Shown here piece by piece: positions 1 to 8,400 of a stretch of 35,188 nt of DNA (positions are counted from its first letter, which is position 1; each line of letters begins with the position of its first letter). Position numbers and translations under genes: made by a program. The stretch is taken from NCBI GenBank assembly GCA_028819235.1, contig JAPPMC010000288.1, positions 1 through 35,188 of the forward strand, written 5' to 3'. The notes beneath the pieces were generated by a model. It searched no databases. It worked only from the letters and a program-made list of their open reading frames with translations, and was not told where the DNA came from. Source of the stretch: Bryobacterales bacterium (GTDB lineage: Bacteria; Acidobacteriota; Terriglobia; Bryobacterales; UBA6623).

Positions 1-35
1 TCTAGCCGCGTCTCAGCAGGAGCCCCGCTCGTGAC

Positions 36-1031
36 TTATGGGGCAAGGGCAGACCACGGGTTCGGTATGCGGTTTCCGCCGGCCCGCTCCCCGCCAAGGC
101 CGGCGGCTCGCCGAAACGTTCTCACGAACGTGCGCCAGCTCAGCGCTAGGGCCACCAGCGCCTCAGAGACCATGATGGCCACGCCAGGCCAGAGCAGCCA
201 CCCCCGTGGGCCATCCGTGTAGCTCATGACCTCTCCGGTCGCCCAGCCGTTCGCTTGGGCCCAAGGCCCGATGATGCCCCACGCCGCTACCGCGCCCAAT
301 GCGAGGCTGGCCCCAACGCGCGGCCCGATCAGGATGCCTGCCCCGAAGAGCATGGGCCCAACGTAGAGCCGGAATCCCCAGGCCGCCGCCAGCGCTAGAG
401 CCGCGCTGCCGAACAGCTCTGCTGGTGGCATCTCGAGCGCCGGGAAGAAGTAGGTCGCCAGCGTGAAGGCGCCAGCACCGGCTCCTGCCCACAGGAGGGC
501 GCGCGCCTTGTCAACGGCCTCGCGGGCCTTTGCGAACATTGCCAAGATGGTCTCGGCGGTCGCCGTGCCGGTCGGAAAGCGCAGGTTGTCGACCTCGATC
601 ATTTGCCTTCGGAGGGGCACCGCAAAGAACACTCCCAGATACGCCACCGACAGGCTCCACACGAAAAGACCGGGCAGCGGGATCTCGAAGCCGAGCAGCT
701 GCATGGCCGGAATGGCCGCAAGCAGGCCGGCCGCCGACGCCATCGTGCCGGCCGCGGAGCCCGAGGTCTGGGTGATATTGCACTCCAGGACAGACAGCGA
801 CCGGCCGATGGCCATGAACAGGCCGAAGCCCAGGATGGCGGCGATCAGCGAACCGCCGAACGACCAGCCGATCTTGAGCCCCATGTAGATGTTCATGCAC
901 GAGACGACTCCGCCGAGCGCACATCCTGCGGCAACGGACCGGAGCGTCAGCTGCTGCTCCGCCGGCCTTGGCGTGTAAATCCTGGAGGATGGCTCGGGAG
1001 GTGCATCGGTTTGAGGGGGGTTTGGCGGCAT
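36..1031 (-). CDS. OPT-family oligopeptide transporter, N-terminal half only
   Basis: Integral membrane protein of the OPT family, whose members import oligopeptides or metal chelates across the inner membrane. The ATG at 1031 gives 331 residues. Family-typical stretches are visible: NIYMGLKIGWSFG (first membrane region), NITQTSGSAAGTMASAAG and LRFPTGTATAETI, separated by hydrophobic helices. Bacterial OPT proteins usually have 550-700 residues, so this reading frame ends near the middle, in the loop after SWRTFVRTFRR, at a TAA (36-38). The other two minus-strand frames also hit stops within the last 60 bases before the window edge, so a single frameshift inside the window does not restore it. 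It is either a truncated/pseudogenised copy or is continued by a separate gene beyond the edge. The longer upstream frame (to 1250) overlaps the divergent gene and has no OPT-like sequence, so I start at 1031. Family assignment is firm; functionality is doubtful. Confidence 0.8.
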   Translation of the reverse strand: MPPNPPQTDAPPEPSSRIYTPRPAEQQLTLRSVAAGCALGGVVSCMNIYMGLKIGWSFGGSLIAAILGFGLFMAIGRSLSVLECNITQTSGSAAGTMASAAGLLAAIPAMQLLGFEIPLPGLFVWSLSVAYLGVFFAVPLRRQMIEVDNLRFPTGTATAETILAMFAKAREAVDKARALLWAGAGAGAFTLATYFFPALEMPPAELFGSAALALAAAWGFRLYVGPMLFGAGILIGPRVGASLALGAVAAWGIIGPWAQANGWATGEVMSYTDGPRGWLLWPGVAIMVSEALVALALSWRTFVRTFRRAAGLGGERAGGNRIPNPWSALAP

Positions 1032-1117
1032 CTCGATAGACCTTACTACGGTGGGGCGGCAAGGCCCCGAGCCGGGTCCTTGCCTGATACGATTGGCGTT
1101 TGGCAGTGCTCGAAGGA

Positions 1118-1882
1118 ATGACCGACCTGACCGTCGGGGAGTTTGTCCGTTGCAGCGAGGACTTGATGATCCCCGCAGGGGACTCTCTCTCCTTCTTCTC
1201 CGTGATCTCGATGGACAAGGAGGAGACTGAGCGGCTGGTCTTCGGGCCATTCGGGGCGCTGCCGCCGGAGGTCCTGCGACACCTGCCCAATCTGGGCCTC
1301 GTGCTGGTGCCGTACTTGGAGCGTCCCACGGAGAAGGCCTTCGACCAGGACGACCTGCGCATCACATTCAGCCCACCCTCGGAGAGCGCCCGGCACGGGG
1401 CATTGATCGTGCAGGCGGGTGAGAGGAACCTCCTGTTTCTGCCTGTCGGCGGTGATGACACCTACGACGCGCACCTGGAGCTGTACGGCGAACTGGCGCA
1501 CGCGCTCCGGAAGACGATGGGAGACGCCCTGGCCGCCCCGTTCAACTCTCTGCTTGACCGAGAACTCGGGGCGAACGTCAGGGGTGAGGTGGATGGCTAT
1601 GCCTGGAACGCGAAGCGGGCGCTCCAGCGGCTGGATCGCGGAGACAATGACGCCGACTTGCTCGCCGGTTACAGGCTGATGGCATTGGAGCGCACGCTGC
1701 TGCTCTACCTTCACGGCCTGTGCTGCGACATCACAGTTGAGGCCGGTCCGCAGCAGCTGCCCACGAAGTACATGCGGAGGCGCCTGTTGCAGCTGCGCGA
1801 GCGCTTCCCTCCGCCCAAGGGCGTGCCCCTTTTTCCTGAAGAGATCGAGTCGCCCCCCGCCCGGAGCCCCGTCCCGTCATAG
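1118..1882 (+). CDS. conserved-looking protein of unknown function
   Basis: I do not recognise the family. From the ATG at 1118 the product has 254 residues (a TTG at 1100 would add six). It is soluble, with no signal peptide or membrane segment. It has a beta-rich first half (residues about 10-120), a helical middle that includes a YAWNAKRALQRL stretch, and a basic C-terminal helix (KYMRRRLLQLRERF) followed by a Pro-rich tail. It is divergent from the OPT gene, with only 86 bp between the starts, which must contain both promoters; none is obvious. Its TAG stop is immediately followed by the ATG of the epimerase-like gene, so the two are probably co-translated and functionally linked. The start codon is uncertain because the nearest purine-rich sequence (GAAGGA) touches the ATG. 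Confidence 0.7.
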   Translation: MTDLTVGEFVRCSEDLMIPAGDSLSFFSVISMDKEETERLVFGPFGALPPEVLRHLPNLGLVLVPYLERPTEKAFDQDDLRITFSPPSESARHGALIVQAGERNLLFLPVGGDDTYDAHLELYGELAHALRKTMGDALAAPFNSLLDRELGANVRGEVDGYAWNAKRALQRLDRGDNDADLLAGYRLMALERTLLLYLHGLCCDITVEAGPQQLPTKYMRRRLLQLRERFPPPKGVPLFPEEIESPPARSPVPS

Positions 1883-2914
1883 ATGACTTCGGGCAGCGCG
1901 TCGGATGCCCGTCGCTTGGAGGACGATCTGTCCCGCCCCACTGACGCGGACGTGGCTGCGATGGCGCGGCTCTCAGGCGACTTGGTGATCCTCGGCGTCG
2001 CGGGAAAGATGGGTCCGACGCTGGCTCGTTTGGCCCTTCGCGCTTCGTGCGCTGCCGGCTCTTCGCGCCGCATCGTGGGAGTGTCGCGGTTCTCGAATCC
2101 CGACGTGCGGGAGCGCCTCGAGAGCTGGGGCATCCGCACCATCCGCGCCGACCTGTTGCGGAGGCGGCACGTGCAGCGCCTTCCAAAGCTGCCGAATGTG
2201 ATCCTGATGGCCGGCCGAAAGTTCGGCACAAGCGGCTTGCCAGGCCGCACTTGGGCAAGCAACATCTACCTGCCCGCCCTCGTTGCCGAGCACTACCGGG
2301 CATCCAGGATCGTGGCGTTCTCCAGCGGCAACGTCTATTCCCTGACCCCGGCCCCGGGCAGCGGTCCGGACGAGTCGACGCCGCCCGGCCCGGTCGGGGA
2401 GTATGCCCAGTCTGTCCTCGGGCGCGAGAGAATCCTGGAGCACTTCAGCGAAACCTGCGGTACGCCTGTTGCGCTGATGCGCCTGAACTACGCTGTGGAG
2501 CCGCGCTATGGAGTGCTGCGGGATATTGCGGACCGCGTCCGCGGGCGGACCCCCGTTGACGTGTCGATGGGCTACGTGAACGTGATCTGGCAGCGCGACG
2601 CGAATTCGGTCGCCCTGCGCCTCTTGGAACGCGCATCATCTCCGCCCCTGGTGCTCAACGTAACGGGCCCGGACGCTCTCGCCGTACGCGCCTTGGCCGG
2701 GAAGTTCGGGCAGGCTTTCGGCATCCCTCCGGCGTTCGATGGGTCCGAGGGAGACACCGCGCTGCTCAGTGACGCGTCGCGCTGCCGAACGATGTTCCCG
2801 GATCCGCTTGTTGGTGTGGACGAAATGGTGCAGAGGATTGCAGGGTGGATGCTCGGGGGCGGTCGCAGCCTCGGCAAGCCAACGCACTTCGAGGAGCGCG
2901 GCGGCGCCTTTTGA
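1883..2914 (+). CDS. NAD(P)-binding epimerase/dehydratase-like protein (extended SDR fold)
   Basis: 343 residues resembling the NAD-dependent epimerase/dehydratase family, cytoplasmic, probably acting on a sugar or sugar-like substrate. The Rossmann glycine motif is GVAGKMG (residues 38-44) after a hydrophobic strand. A strand ending AFSSGNVYS (about 145-153) matches the region before the SDR active site, and EYAQSVLGRER (173-183) carries the expected Tyr174. The Lys normally four residues after that Tyr is Val178, so classical SDR catalysis is doubtful, or this is a subfamily with another mechanism. The C-terminal part (GYVNVIWQRDAN, then a substrate-domain region) fits an extended SDR. The ATG directly abuts the TAG of the upstream gene, implying translational coupling. 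The substrate cannot be deduced. Confidence 0.75.
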   Translation: MTSGSASDARRLEDDLSRPTDADVAAMARLSGDLVILGVAGKMGPTLARLALRASCAAGSSRRIVGVSRFSNPDVRERLESWGIRTIRADLLRRRHVQRLPKLPNVILMAGRKFGTSGLPGRTWASNIYLPALVAEHYRASRIVAFSSGNVYSLTPAPGSGPDESTPPGPVGEYAQSVLGRERILEHFSETCGTPVALMRLNYAVEPRYGVLRDIADRVRGRTPVDVSMGYVNVIWQRDANSVALRLLERASSPPLVLNVTGPDALAVRALAGKFGQAFGIPPAFDGSEGDTALLSDASRCRTMFPDPLVGVDEMVQRIAGWMLGGGRSLGKPTHFEERGGAF

Positions 2915-2929
2915 GGCGGGGCCGGGCCG

Positions 2930-3472
2930 CTACCGCCCCTCCGGCGGTCGGCTGATGATCGCGGACCGGCAGCGCTGGGCCTCGCGGTGGGCCACTTCCA
3001 TCGACTCTTCAACGTGGGCTGCCAGCTGCCGCGTGTATTGCTTGAGCAGTGCGATTCCGTTGGCATTGCGGTTGCGGGCCGAGTCGAGAAGGTCCGCTAT
3101 CGCGCTGTTGTGGTAGCGGCGCACAGCGCCGGAGACGGAACCGATCAGCGCTTCGACGCGGTCCAGCCAAAGAAAAGCATCCACGGCATACGTGAGGCGC
3201 TCCGGCTGCCGTGCCAATGCTGCTGCGGCGAGCTTGACCTGCTCCATCTCGTGCAGCAGAGTGCTGTGCTGCTCGGTGTAGACTGCGGGCGCTCCCCTAG
3301 CGACCCAAACCTCCGGCCGGAGCGCTCTCACGACCGTTTGGGCGGTCTCGACATTCTTGACGATGTCGCTGGCGAGGTCCTCAACCTGCCAGCGGGGGAT
3401 CATGCCCTCGTCCTGCGCACTCCCCCCGGTGGCGGCAGCGATTACGATGACCAAAAGCTTGGCATAGCGCAC
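2930..3472 (-). CDS. small secreted protein of unknown function
   Basis: 180 residues starting at a GTG (3472) preceded by a G-rich ribosome-binding sequence. The N-terminus is a short signal peptide: basic MRYAK, hydrophobic LLVIVIAAATGG, then a probable cut after SAQ. The mature part is almost entirely helical, with an Asp-Ile-Val-Lys-Asn region and a later helix holding LLHEMEQVKLAAAALARQ, which suggests a periplasmic helical bundle. No enzymatic motif is seen and I do not recognise the family. It is convergent with the epimerase-like gene (15 bp apart) and its 5' side faces a 443-bp intergenic region. Confidence 0.65.
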   Translation of the reverse strand: MRYAKLLVIVIAAATGGSAQDEGMIPRWQVEDLASDIVKNVETAQTVVRALRPEVWVARGAPAVYTEQHSTLLHEMEQVKLAAAALARQPERLTYAVDAFLWLDRVEALIGSVSGAVRRYHNSAIADLLDSARNRNANGIALLKQYTRQLAAHVEESMEVAHREAQRCRSAIISRPPEGR

Positions 3473-3915
3473 CCCACCAATCTACCTGAGCACCGTGCAA
3501 TCGGATCTCTTCGACAGCCTTGAAGCGGAGTCCTGATCCTAGCGCGGCGCGCCGAGCCGGTTGAGCGCGGCGATCAATCGCGCAGGTATCGACGGTCACC
3601 CCATTCGGTCTCAAACATCTGCAAGCAGCGCACCCCTTCGCTCCGCCCGTCCAAACACCGGATGCCGCCCGGGCACTCCGCACTCACGACACGACCCCTT
3701 GCCGCAAGCTCTGGACACTCCGCGGGCCCTAGCGACTTTGCGACTGGACACACTTGGCACAGGCACGGTCTTCTGTGCGGAAGGGATCTGGTGCTGGACG
3801 AGGAGTCGCACTGGGAGCGGCTGGAGCGGATGGGGCTGCTCTCGGAAGCGCTGACGCTGCTCTCGATCGTCCCCGGCCCGCGGCCGGGGTCGCATTGCCG
3901 CAGTCCCCGCGTCCG
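3473..3915. other. intergenic region, no confident gene
   Basis: 443 bp between the small secreted protein and the nucleotidyltransferase-like gene. All frames here are short and look like shadows. One plus-strand piece (about 3775-3870) reads as a plausible amphipathic helix (LVLDEESHWERLERMGLL) but has no start, context or family, so it is at most a gene remnant. The only other structure is the GC hairpin at 3871-3889. Confidence 0.5.
3871..3889 (-). terminator. GC hairpin downstream of the nucleotidyltransferase-like gene, possible terminator
   Basis: A perfect 8-bp stem (ccccggcc / ggccgggg) with a 3-base loop lies 26 bp past the stop of the minus-strand gene at 3916. No T-run follows on the minus strand, so an intrinsic terminator is only a possibility. 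Confidence 0.25.
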
Positions 3916-4623
3916 CTAGCGGGAGCGTGTCGGCCCGGGCTCCCTCCCCGCCCCTTGCGCCTTGCGGCCCAACTCGGTAAGGCTCTCGCCGGGACGCTGC
4001 GCCCTCCACTCCGCCAAGCGCCTGGGAAGCTCCCCGGCGAGGTACTCCTTCTCGATGTCCGCGAACATGCTGTACGGCGAGCGAGGGAAGCACTTGTCAT
4101 GAATGTCCCGGACCTGCCCGAACGTTGCCGCACCCACCCGCCGCGCCAGAATCCGCATGTCATCCCAGTCCTGCTGGCGGTGAGCCCGGAACTTCATTGC
4201 CAGGAGCTGCCGGTCCGAGGGGGCGATCGCCCTCAGGCACTTGCCCCTATAGGCGGCTCGCTCGCCGCCGTCAGGCCGGGGCGGCATGCCCGGCACGAGC
4301 GACACGTTCAGATTGAGCCAATCTCGCCTGAGGCCCATTTCCGCGGCTGTCTCCCGCACCGCGGACGCGAACTCTTCCCGCCTGCCGGCATGCTCGATAC
4401 GCAGCGCGTCCACTTCCCTCGTCAGACGCTCTCGGCTGCCGTCCAGCAGCAACGGGGCGCTCCCGGCCAAGTGAACTACGGCCCGCAAGCCGAGCTTCTC
4501 CAGCTTCCCGTCAAGCCGCTCGAAGGCCTCGAAGATCCTCGTCCTGTCAAGTACGCGCTCGCGCTCCTCCCGGGCCCATAGATCGAGATCCTCGTCGAGA
4601 TCGCGACCGCTCCAGTTATTCAC
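3916..4623 (-). CDS. DUF6036-like nucleotidyltransferase, possible toxin of a two-gene module
   Basis: 235 residues from a GTG at 4623. This start is chosen because it overlaps the TGA of the upstream gene as GTGA, a typical coupled junction; a longer frame to 4704 would overlap that gene deeply. Residues about 48-75 (VVHLAGSAPLLLDGS..LTREVDAL) match the core of DUF6036/AbiEii-type nucleotidyltransferases: a hydrophobic strand, a Gly-Ser turn, a helix, then an acidic strand (here E-x-D rather than D-x-D). A mid-protein KFRAHRQQDWDDMRILARR region resembles the family's helical segment with conserved Arg, His and Asp. Such proteins often pair with an upstream partner in toxin-antitoxin or defence modules. 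Activity and the toxin role are inferred from fold and context only. Confidence 0.6.
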   Translation of the reverse strand: MNNWSGRDLDEDLDLWAREERERVLDRTRIFEAFERLDGKLEKLGLRAVVHLAGSAPLLLDGSRERLTREVDALRIEHAGRREEFASAVRETAAEMGLRRDWLNLNVSLVPGMPPRPDGGERAAYRGKCLRAIAPSDRQLLAMKFRAHRQQDWDDMRILARRVGAATFGQVRDIHDKCFPRSPYSMFADIEKEYLAGELPRRLAEWRAQRPGESLTELGRKAQGAGREPGPTRSR

Positions 4624-5132
4624 CGTGCCCGAGCGGGACCGGGCCAAGGGTATGCAGGCGGATCCCCCCACGGCCATTCGGGCAGATTCCAGGCATTCAG
4701 CCAACCCGGCGTCCAGTGGTACTTCTCGCCCCCGCGGGGGTCGAGCGAGCGCGGGTCGATCAACGTGCCGTGCCGCAGGAAGGCGGGCGGTGCGAACCGC
4801 TCCGGATCAATGTCCGAGAGTTCCTCCCTCGGCGAGTCCGTGACAAGCCAGGCGGGATCGCAGAACCGCTCCGGCTCGTGCACCCACTCCGGGGGCTCGA
4901 GGTCGTGTTCCCATGCCAGATGCTCTGTCACGGCGGCCAGCAGGGCATCCCAGCGCGTGGCGGTCAGCCTGGGCGGGCGAGCCATGGCCACGATCTGCTC
5001 CTCACGCGGTTGCGCGTGGAAAGAGCGCGGAAGGTCGCACACCACCATTCTGTAGCGGGTTGAGAAGTCCGGACACCTCACGATCACGGCGCTGTATGCC
5101 GCGACCTCGAAATCCGGGTCGAACTCCCGCAT
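4620..5132 (-). CDS. upstream partner of the DUF6036-like gene, unknown function, possible antitoxin
   Basis: 170 residues, ATG at 5132, with a GGGAGG ribosome-binding sequence about 11 bases upstream. It is soluble. The first half is a small alpha/beta domain (EVAAYSAVIVRCPDFSTRYRM); a helix follows (RWDALLAAVTEHLAWEHDL). The C-terminal half is rich in Pro, Trp and acidic residues, with EPPEWVHEPERF and REELSDIDPERFAPPAFLRHGTLID. I do not know a named family. The second half looks like proteins found in front of DUF6036-type nucleotidyltransferases, where the partner may act as antitoxin; that memory-based link should be tested. It ends in a GTGA overlap with the next gene. Confidence 0.5.
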   Translation of the reverse strand: MREFDPDFEVAAYSAVIVRCPDFSTRYRMVVCDLPRSFHAQPREEQIVAMARPPRLTATRWDALLAAVTEHLAWEHDLEPPEWVHEPERFCDPAWLVTDSPREELSDIDPERFAPPAFLRHGTLIDPRSLDPRGGEKYHWTPGWLNAWNLPEWPWGDPPAYPWPGPARAR

Positions 5133-5243
5133 GCCGCTCGGGCCTCCCTGCCTTCATCGTACCGGTCCTTCCGCCCCCGTGAGCCGCAGGGCTGGCGGTT
5201 GAGCACAGTCAACAGCGGGGGGCCGCGGATGGTTATACCGAGT

Positions 5244-5263
5244 GCAGGCCCGAATTGGCCTGC
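5244..5263. repeat. 7-bp inverted repeat
   Basis: Perfect arms gcaggcc and ggcctgc flank the 6-base loop cgaatt. It could be a small hairpin or a regulator site in the divergent region; there is no T-run. Confidence 0.4.
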
Positions 5264-5312
5264 GATTGCTGAAGGCGGAAACGGTCTGCTGGCTGGGCGA
5301 GTCCCTGGATCG

Positions 5313-5353
5313 GGGTGGATGTTGCGCCCCGTCCTGAAGCGCAACATCCACCC
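5313..5353. repeat. perfect 15-bp inverted repeat with 11-base loop
   Basis: The left arm gggtggatgttgcgc (5313-5327) is exactly complementary to gcgcaacatccaccc (5339-5353), with loop cccgtcctgaa between them. A 15-bp perfect stem is far beyond chance for this length. It lies 117 bp upstream of the PSCyt/DUF1553 start and 180 bp upstream of the divergent gene pair. It could be a cruciform operator, an RNA attenuator or antiterminator stem, or a mobile REP-like palindrome. No poly-T follows on either strand, so a plain intrinsic terminator is less likely. Confidence 0.75.
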
Positions 5354-5470
5354 GGCCCTGTGTGCTATCCGAAATAGGACACTGGCGGGCTGGAACGCCT
5401 CGCAAGCAGGCCCCCAGTCAATTGTGTCTCCACTGTCTGCCGCGGGCCCTTCGCAGAGGGCGCATCTGGC

Positions 5471-8400
5471 ATGCTAAGGAAGTTGGCCGATTGCCGGATG
5501 CCCGTTCTCCGACTGTCCTCGTTTGTCCTGTCCTTGCTCGTCGCCCTGGCGCCGCCGTCATCCGCTGGTGCGGAACAGACGGGTGGGATCGAGCACTTTG
5601 AGAAGTTCGTCCGCCCCGTGCTGGCGGACAACTGCTATGCCTGTCACAGCGCCGAGAAGCTGGCGATGGGCGGCTTGCATCTCGACAGCAAGGACGGGCT
5701 GTTGCGAGGCGGGGGCCGCGGGCCGGCGGTCCGGCCTGGGGATCCCGCCGCGAGCCTCTTGGTGCGGGCCATCTCCTACACTTCGGCCGACCTCAGAATG
5801 CCGCCTTCGGGCAGGCTGCCAGCCGAGCAGATCGCCCGCATCGAAGAATGGATCCGCATGGGCGCGCCGGACCCTCGAACTGGCGAGACGGAAGCGTCGG
5901 CGGAAACGATTGACCTTGACACCGGACGGGCGTTCTGGAGCTTCCGGCCAGTGGGCCGGCCTTCGCCACCCGAGGTCGGCAATGCCGACTGGGCACGCAC
6001 GGGCACGGATCGGTTCATCCTCGCGAGGCTCGCGGCCGAAGGCCTGCCGCCACCGGAGGACGCCGACCGACGCACGTTGCTGCGGAGGGTGACTCTCGGC
6101 CTGACCGGCCTTCCCCCAACGCCCGAGGAGATCGAGCGGTTCGTCTCCGACGATGCTCCCGGAGCGTTCGACCGAGTGGTCGCCAGACTTCTGGAGTCCC
6201 CTCGCTACGGCGAGCGTTGGGGCCGCCACTGGCTGGACCTGGTGCGCTGGGCGGAGACGAACGGGCACGAGTTCGACAACAACAAGCTCGACGCGTGGCG
6301 TTATCGCGACTACGTCATCGAAGCCTTCAATTCGGACCTGCCGTATGACCTATTCCTGAAGGAGCAGATCGCCGGCGACCTGCTGCCCCCGCGCCTTTCC
6401 AGCGATGGGACACACTATGTCAGTCCCATTGCCTCCGGCATGCACTGGCTCTGGGAGGTGCTCAACTCCCCGACGGATTCCGTCAAGGCCAGGGCCGATC
6501 AGGTCGACAACCAGATCGACGTGCTGTTCAAGGCCACGCAGGGCCTGACGGTGGCCTGTGCCCGCTGCCACGACCACAAGTTCGACCCCATCCCGACCGC
6601 CGACTACTACTCCGCCTTCGGGATCCTGTCCTCCACCCACCTGGCCGAGGTTTGCATCGACTCGCCCGACCGTCGGCGCGAGATCTTGGCAGGGGCCGCA
6701 CGGATCAAGGCCATCAACGGGGCCATCGAGGATCTGCTGGAGCCCGCCCGGCGTCGGGCTGCGGCCAATGTGGCGGAACACCTCATGGCCGCTTCGGACG
6801 AGATCGGGAGCGAGGCTCCGGATGGCATGGCCGGCGAGCTCCGCTACGCGCTGAGCGAGCCGTCCCACCCGCTGTACCCCTTTGCGAAGACAGCCTCTGA
6901 GCTGGACGCGAAGCCGGACACTCCGTTCGGCGACCTGATCGCAGAACTGCGCGCCGAAATGCGTGACTGGTCGCTGAAGGCGGGCCGGGACCATCCGATC
7001 TGGGAGGAGCGCTACGACACCGTCTTCGAGGATTTCGAGGGCGGGTACGGCCGATGGGTAGTGACTGGGGCCGCGTTCGGTTCGGGCCCCAACCGGTCCG
7101 CCCCTCCCGCTGCCGGGCTCGGCGGGCATGCGGGTCAGGCGCTCGCTTCGTCGTTCAGCGCGGGCGGGCTAGTAGGATCCCTGACCACCGAGAAGTTCCG
7201 CATGCCGGCGCACTTCGTCCATGTGCGCATGGCGGGGCCGCGGCATGACCCCCGGCTGAAGGAGGACGCGCCGGTTCGGGTGACGGTCATCGCCGACGAG
7301 CACAAGTCCGGTCATGCGATGGCGGACGGCACGGGCCGGCTCCGCTGGCACACCATCGCCATGACCAAGGAGCGGGGCCGGATCTGCGTGATCGAGATAG
7401 TGGACCGGGACCGCGAGGCCGGGATGGCAGTCGACCAGATTGTCTTCTCTTCGGAGCGGAATCCGCCGCCGATCGCGGGCCCGGTGGACCCGCGTGTGCT
7501 CGGCCTGCTGGAGAGCCCCGGGCTCGAGTCCTTGGCAGACTTCGCCCGCGCGTACCAAGGCTTGGCCGAGGTCCTCGCTGAGGACGGAGAGACCGGACCC
7601 GACGGACGAGCCCTGCTCTCGGCACTGCTGGGCCACCGCAGTGGCGACGATGCGCACGCCCAGCTGGACCCGCCGGATCTGGAGCGCTTTCGGATGATGG
7701 TGGAAGAGCGCGCCACTGTCGACCGCAGCCTCCCGGCTTCGGCTTTCGCCATGACCAGCCGCGACTGGAAGCCCGCTGACTCCCCCGTGCACGTGCGCGG
7801 CAACCACAAGACGCCGGGGCCGATCGCTCCGCGCCAGTTCCTGCAGGTCGTGGCCGGCGCCGACCAAGAGCCGGTGCAGCACGGATCTGGCCGTCTCGAG
7901 CTTGCGAATTGGATCGCCAGCGAGGAGAACCCCCTAACCGCGAGGGTAATGGCCAACCGCGTCTGGCTCCACCACTTCGGGAGGGGGATCGTGGGCAGCA
8001 CGGACAATTTCGGTCGCATGGGCCAGCCACCGAGCCATCCCCAGCTTCTCGACCACCTTGCCCGCGTCCTGATGGACTCGGGCTGGTCCGTGAAGGCTCT
8101 GCAGCGGGAAATCGTCCTGTCGAGCACGTACCGGGCGGCCAGCCGACCGCCGGCCGCAGCAGAGGTGGCAGACCCGTCCAATCGGCTGCTCTCGCACTTC
8201 CCAGTCCGCCGACTTGAGGCCGAGGCCATACGCGACAGCATTCTTGCCGTCTCGGGCTCCATCGACCTGTCCGTGGGCGGGCCGGGCGTTTCGCCGCACA
8301 TAAGCCCCTACCAGGACGGAAGGGGCAAGCCGGAGTCCGGGCCGGTGGACGGCCTCGGTCGCAGGAGCGTGTACCTGCAGGTTCGGCGCAATTTCATCTC

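Larger units (their letters stand above)
5133..5470. other. divergent intergenic region with two inverted repeats
   Basis: 338 bp separating the minus-strand gene pair from the plus-strand PSCyt/DUF1553 gene. No convincing coding sequence or consensus promoter is visible. It contains the inverted repeats at 5244-5263 and 5313-5353. Confidence 0.6.

Noticed and set aside
511..1461. A 316-codon minus-strand frame overlapping the OPT gene and the 1118 gene
   Set aside because: It overlaps two better genes in other frames and shows no family signatures.
3754..4581. A 275-codon plus-strand frame opposite the nucleotidyltransferase-like gene
   Set aside because: Composition is Ala/Pro/Arg-rich with no recognisable domain, and the opposite strand has a motif-bearing, coupled gene.
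7169..8301. Long minus-strand frames opposite the PSCyt/DUF1553 gene
   Set aside because: The plus strand carries continuous domain matches over 1091 residues; the antisense frames show none.
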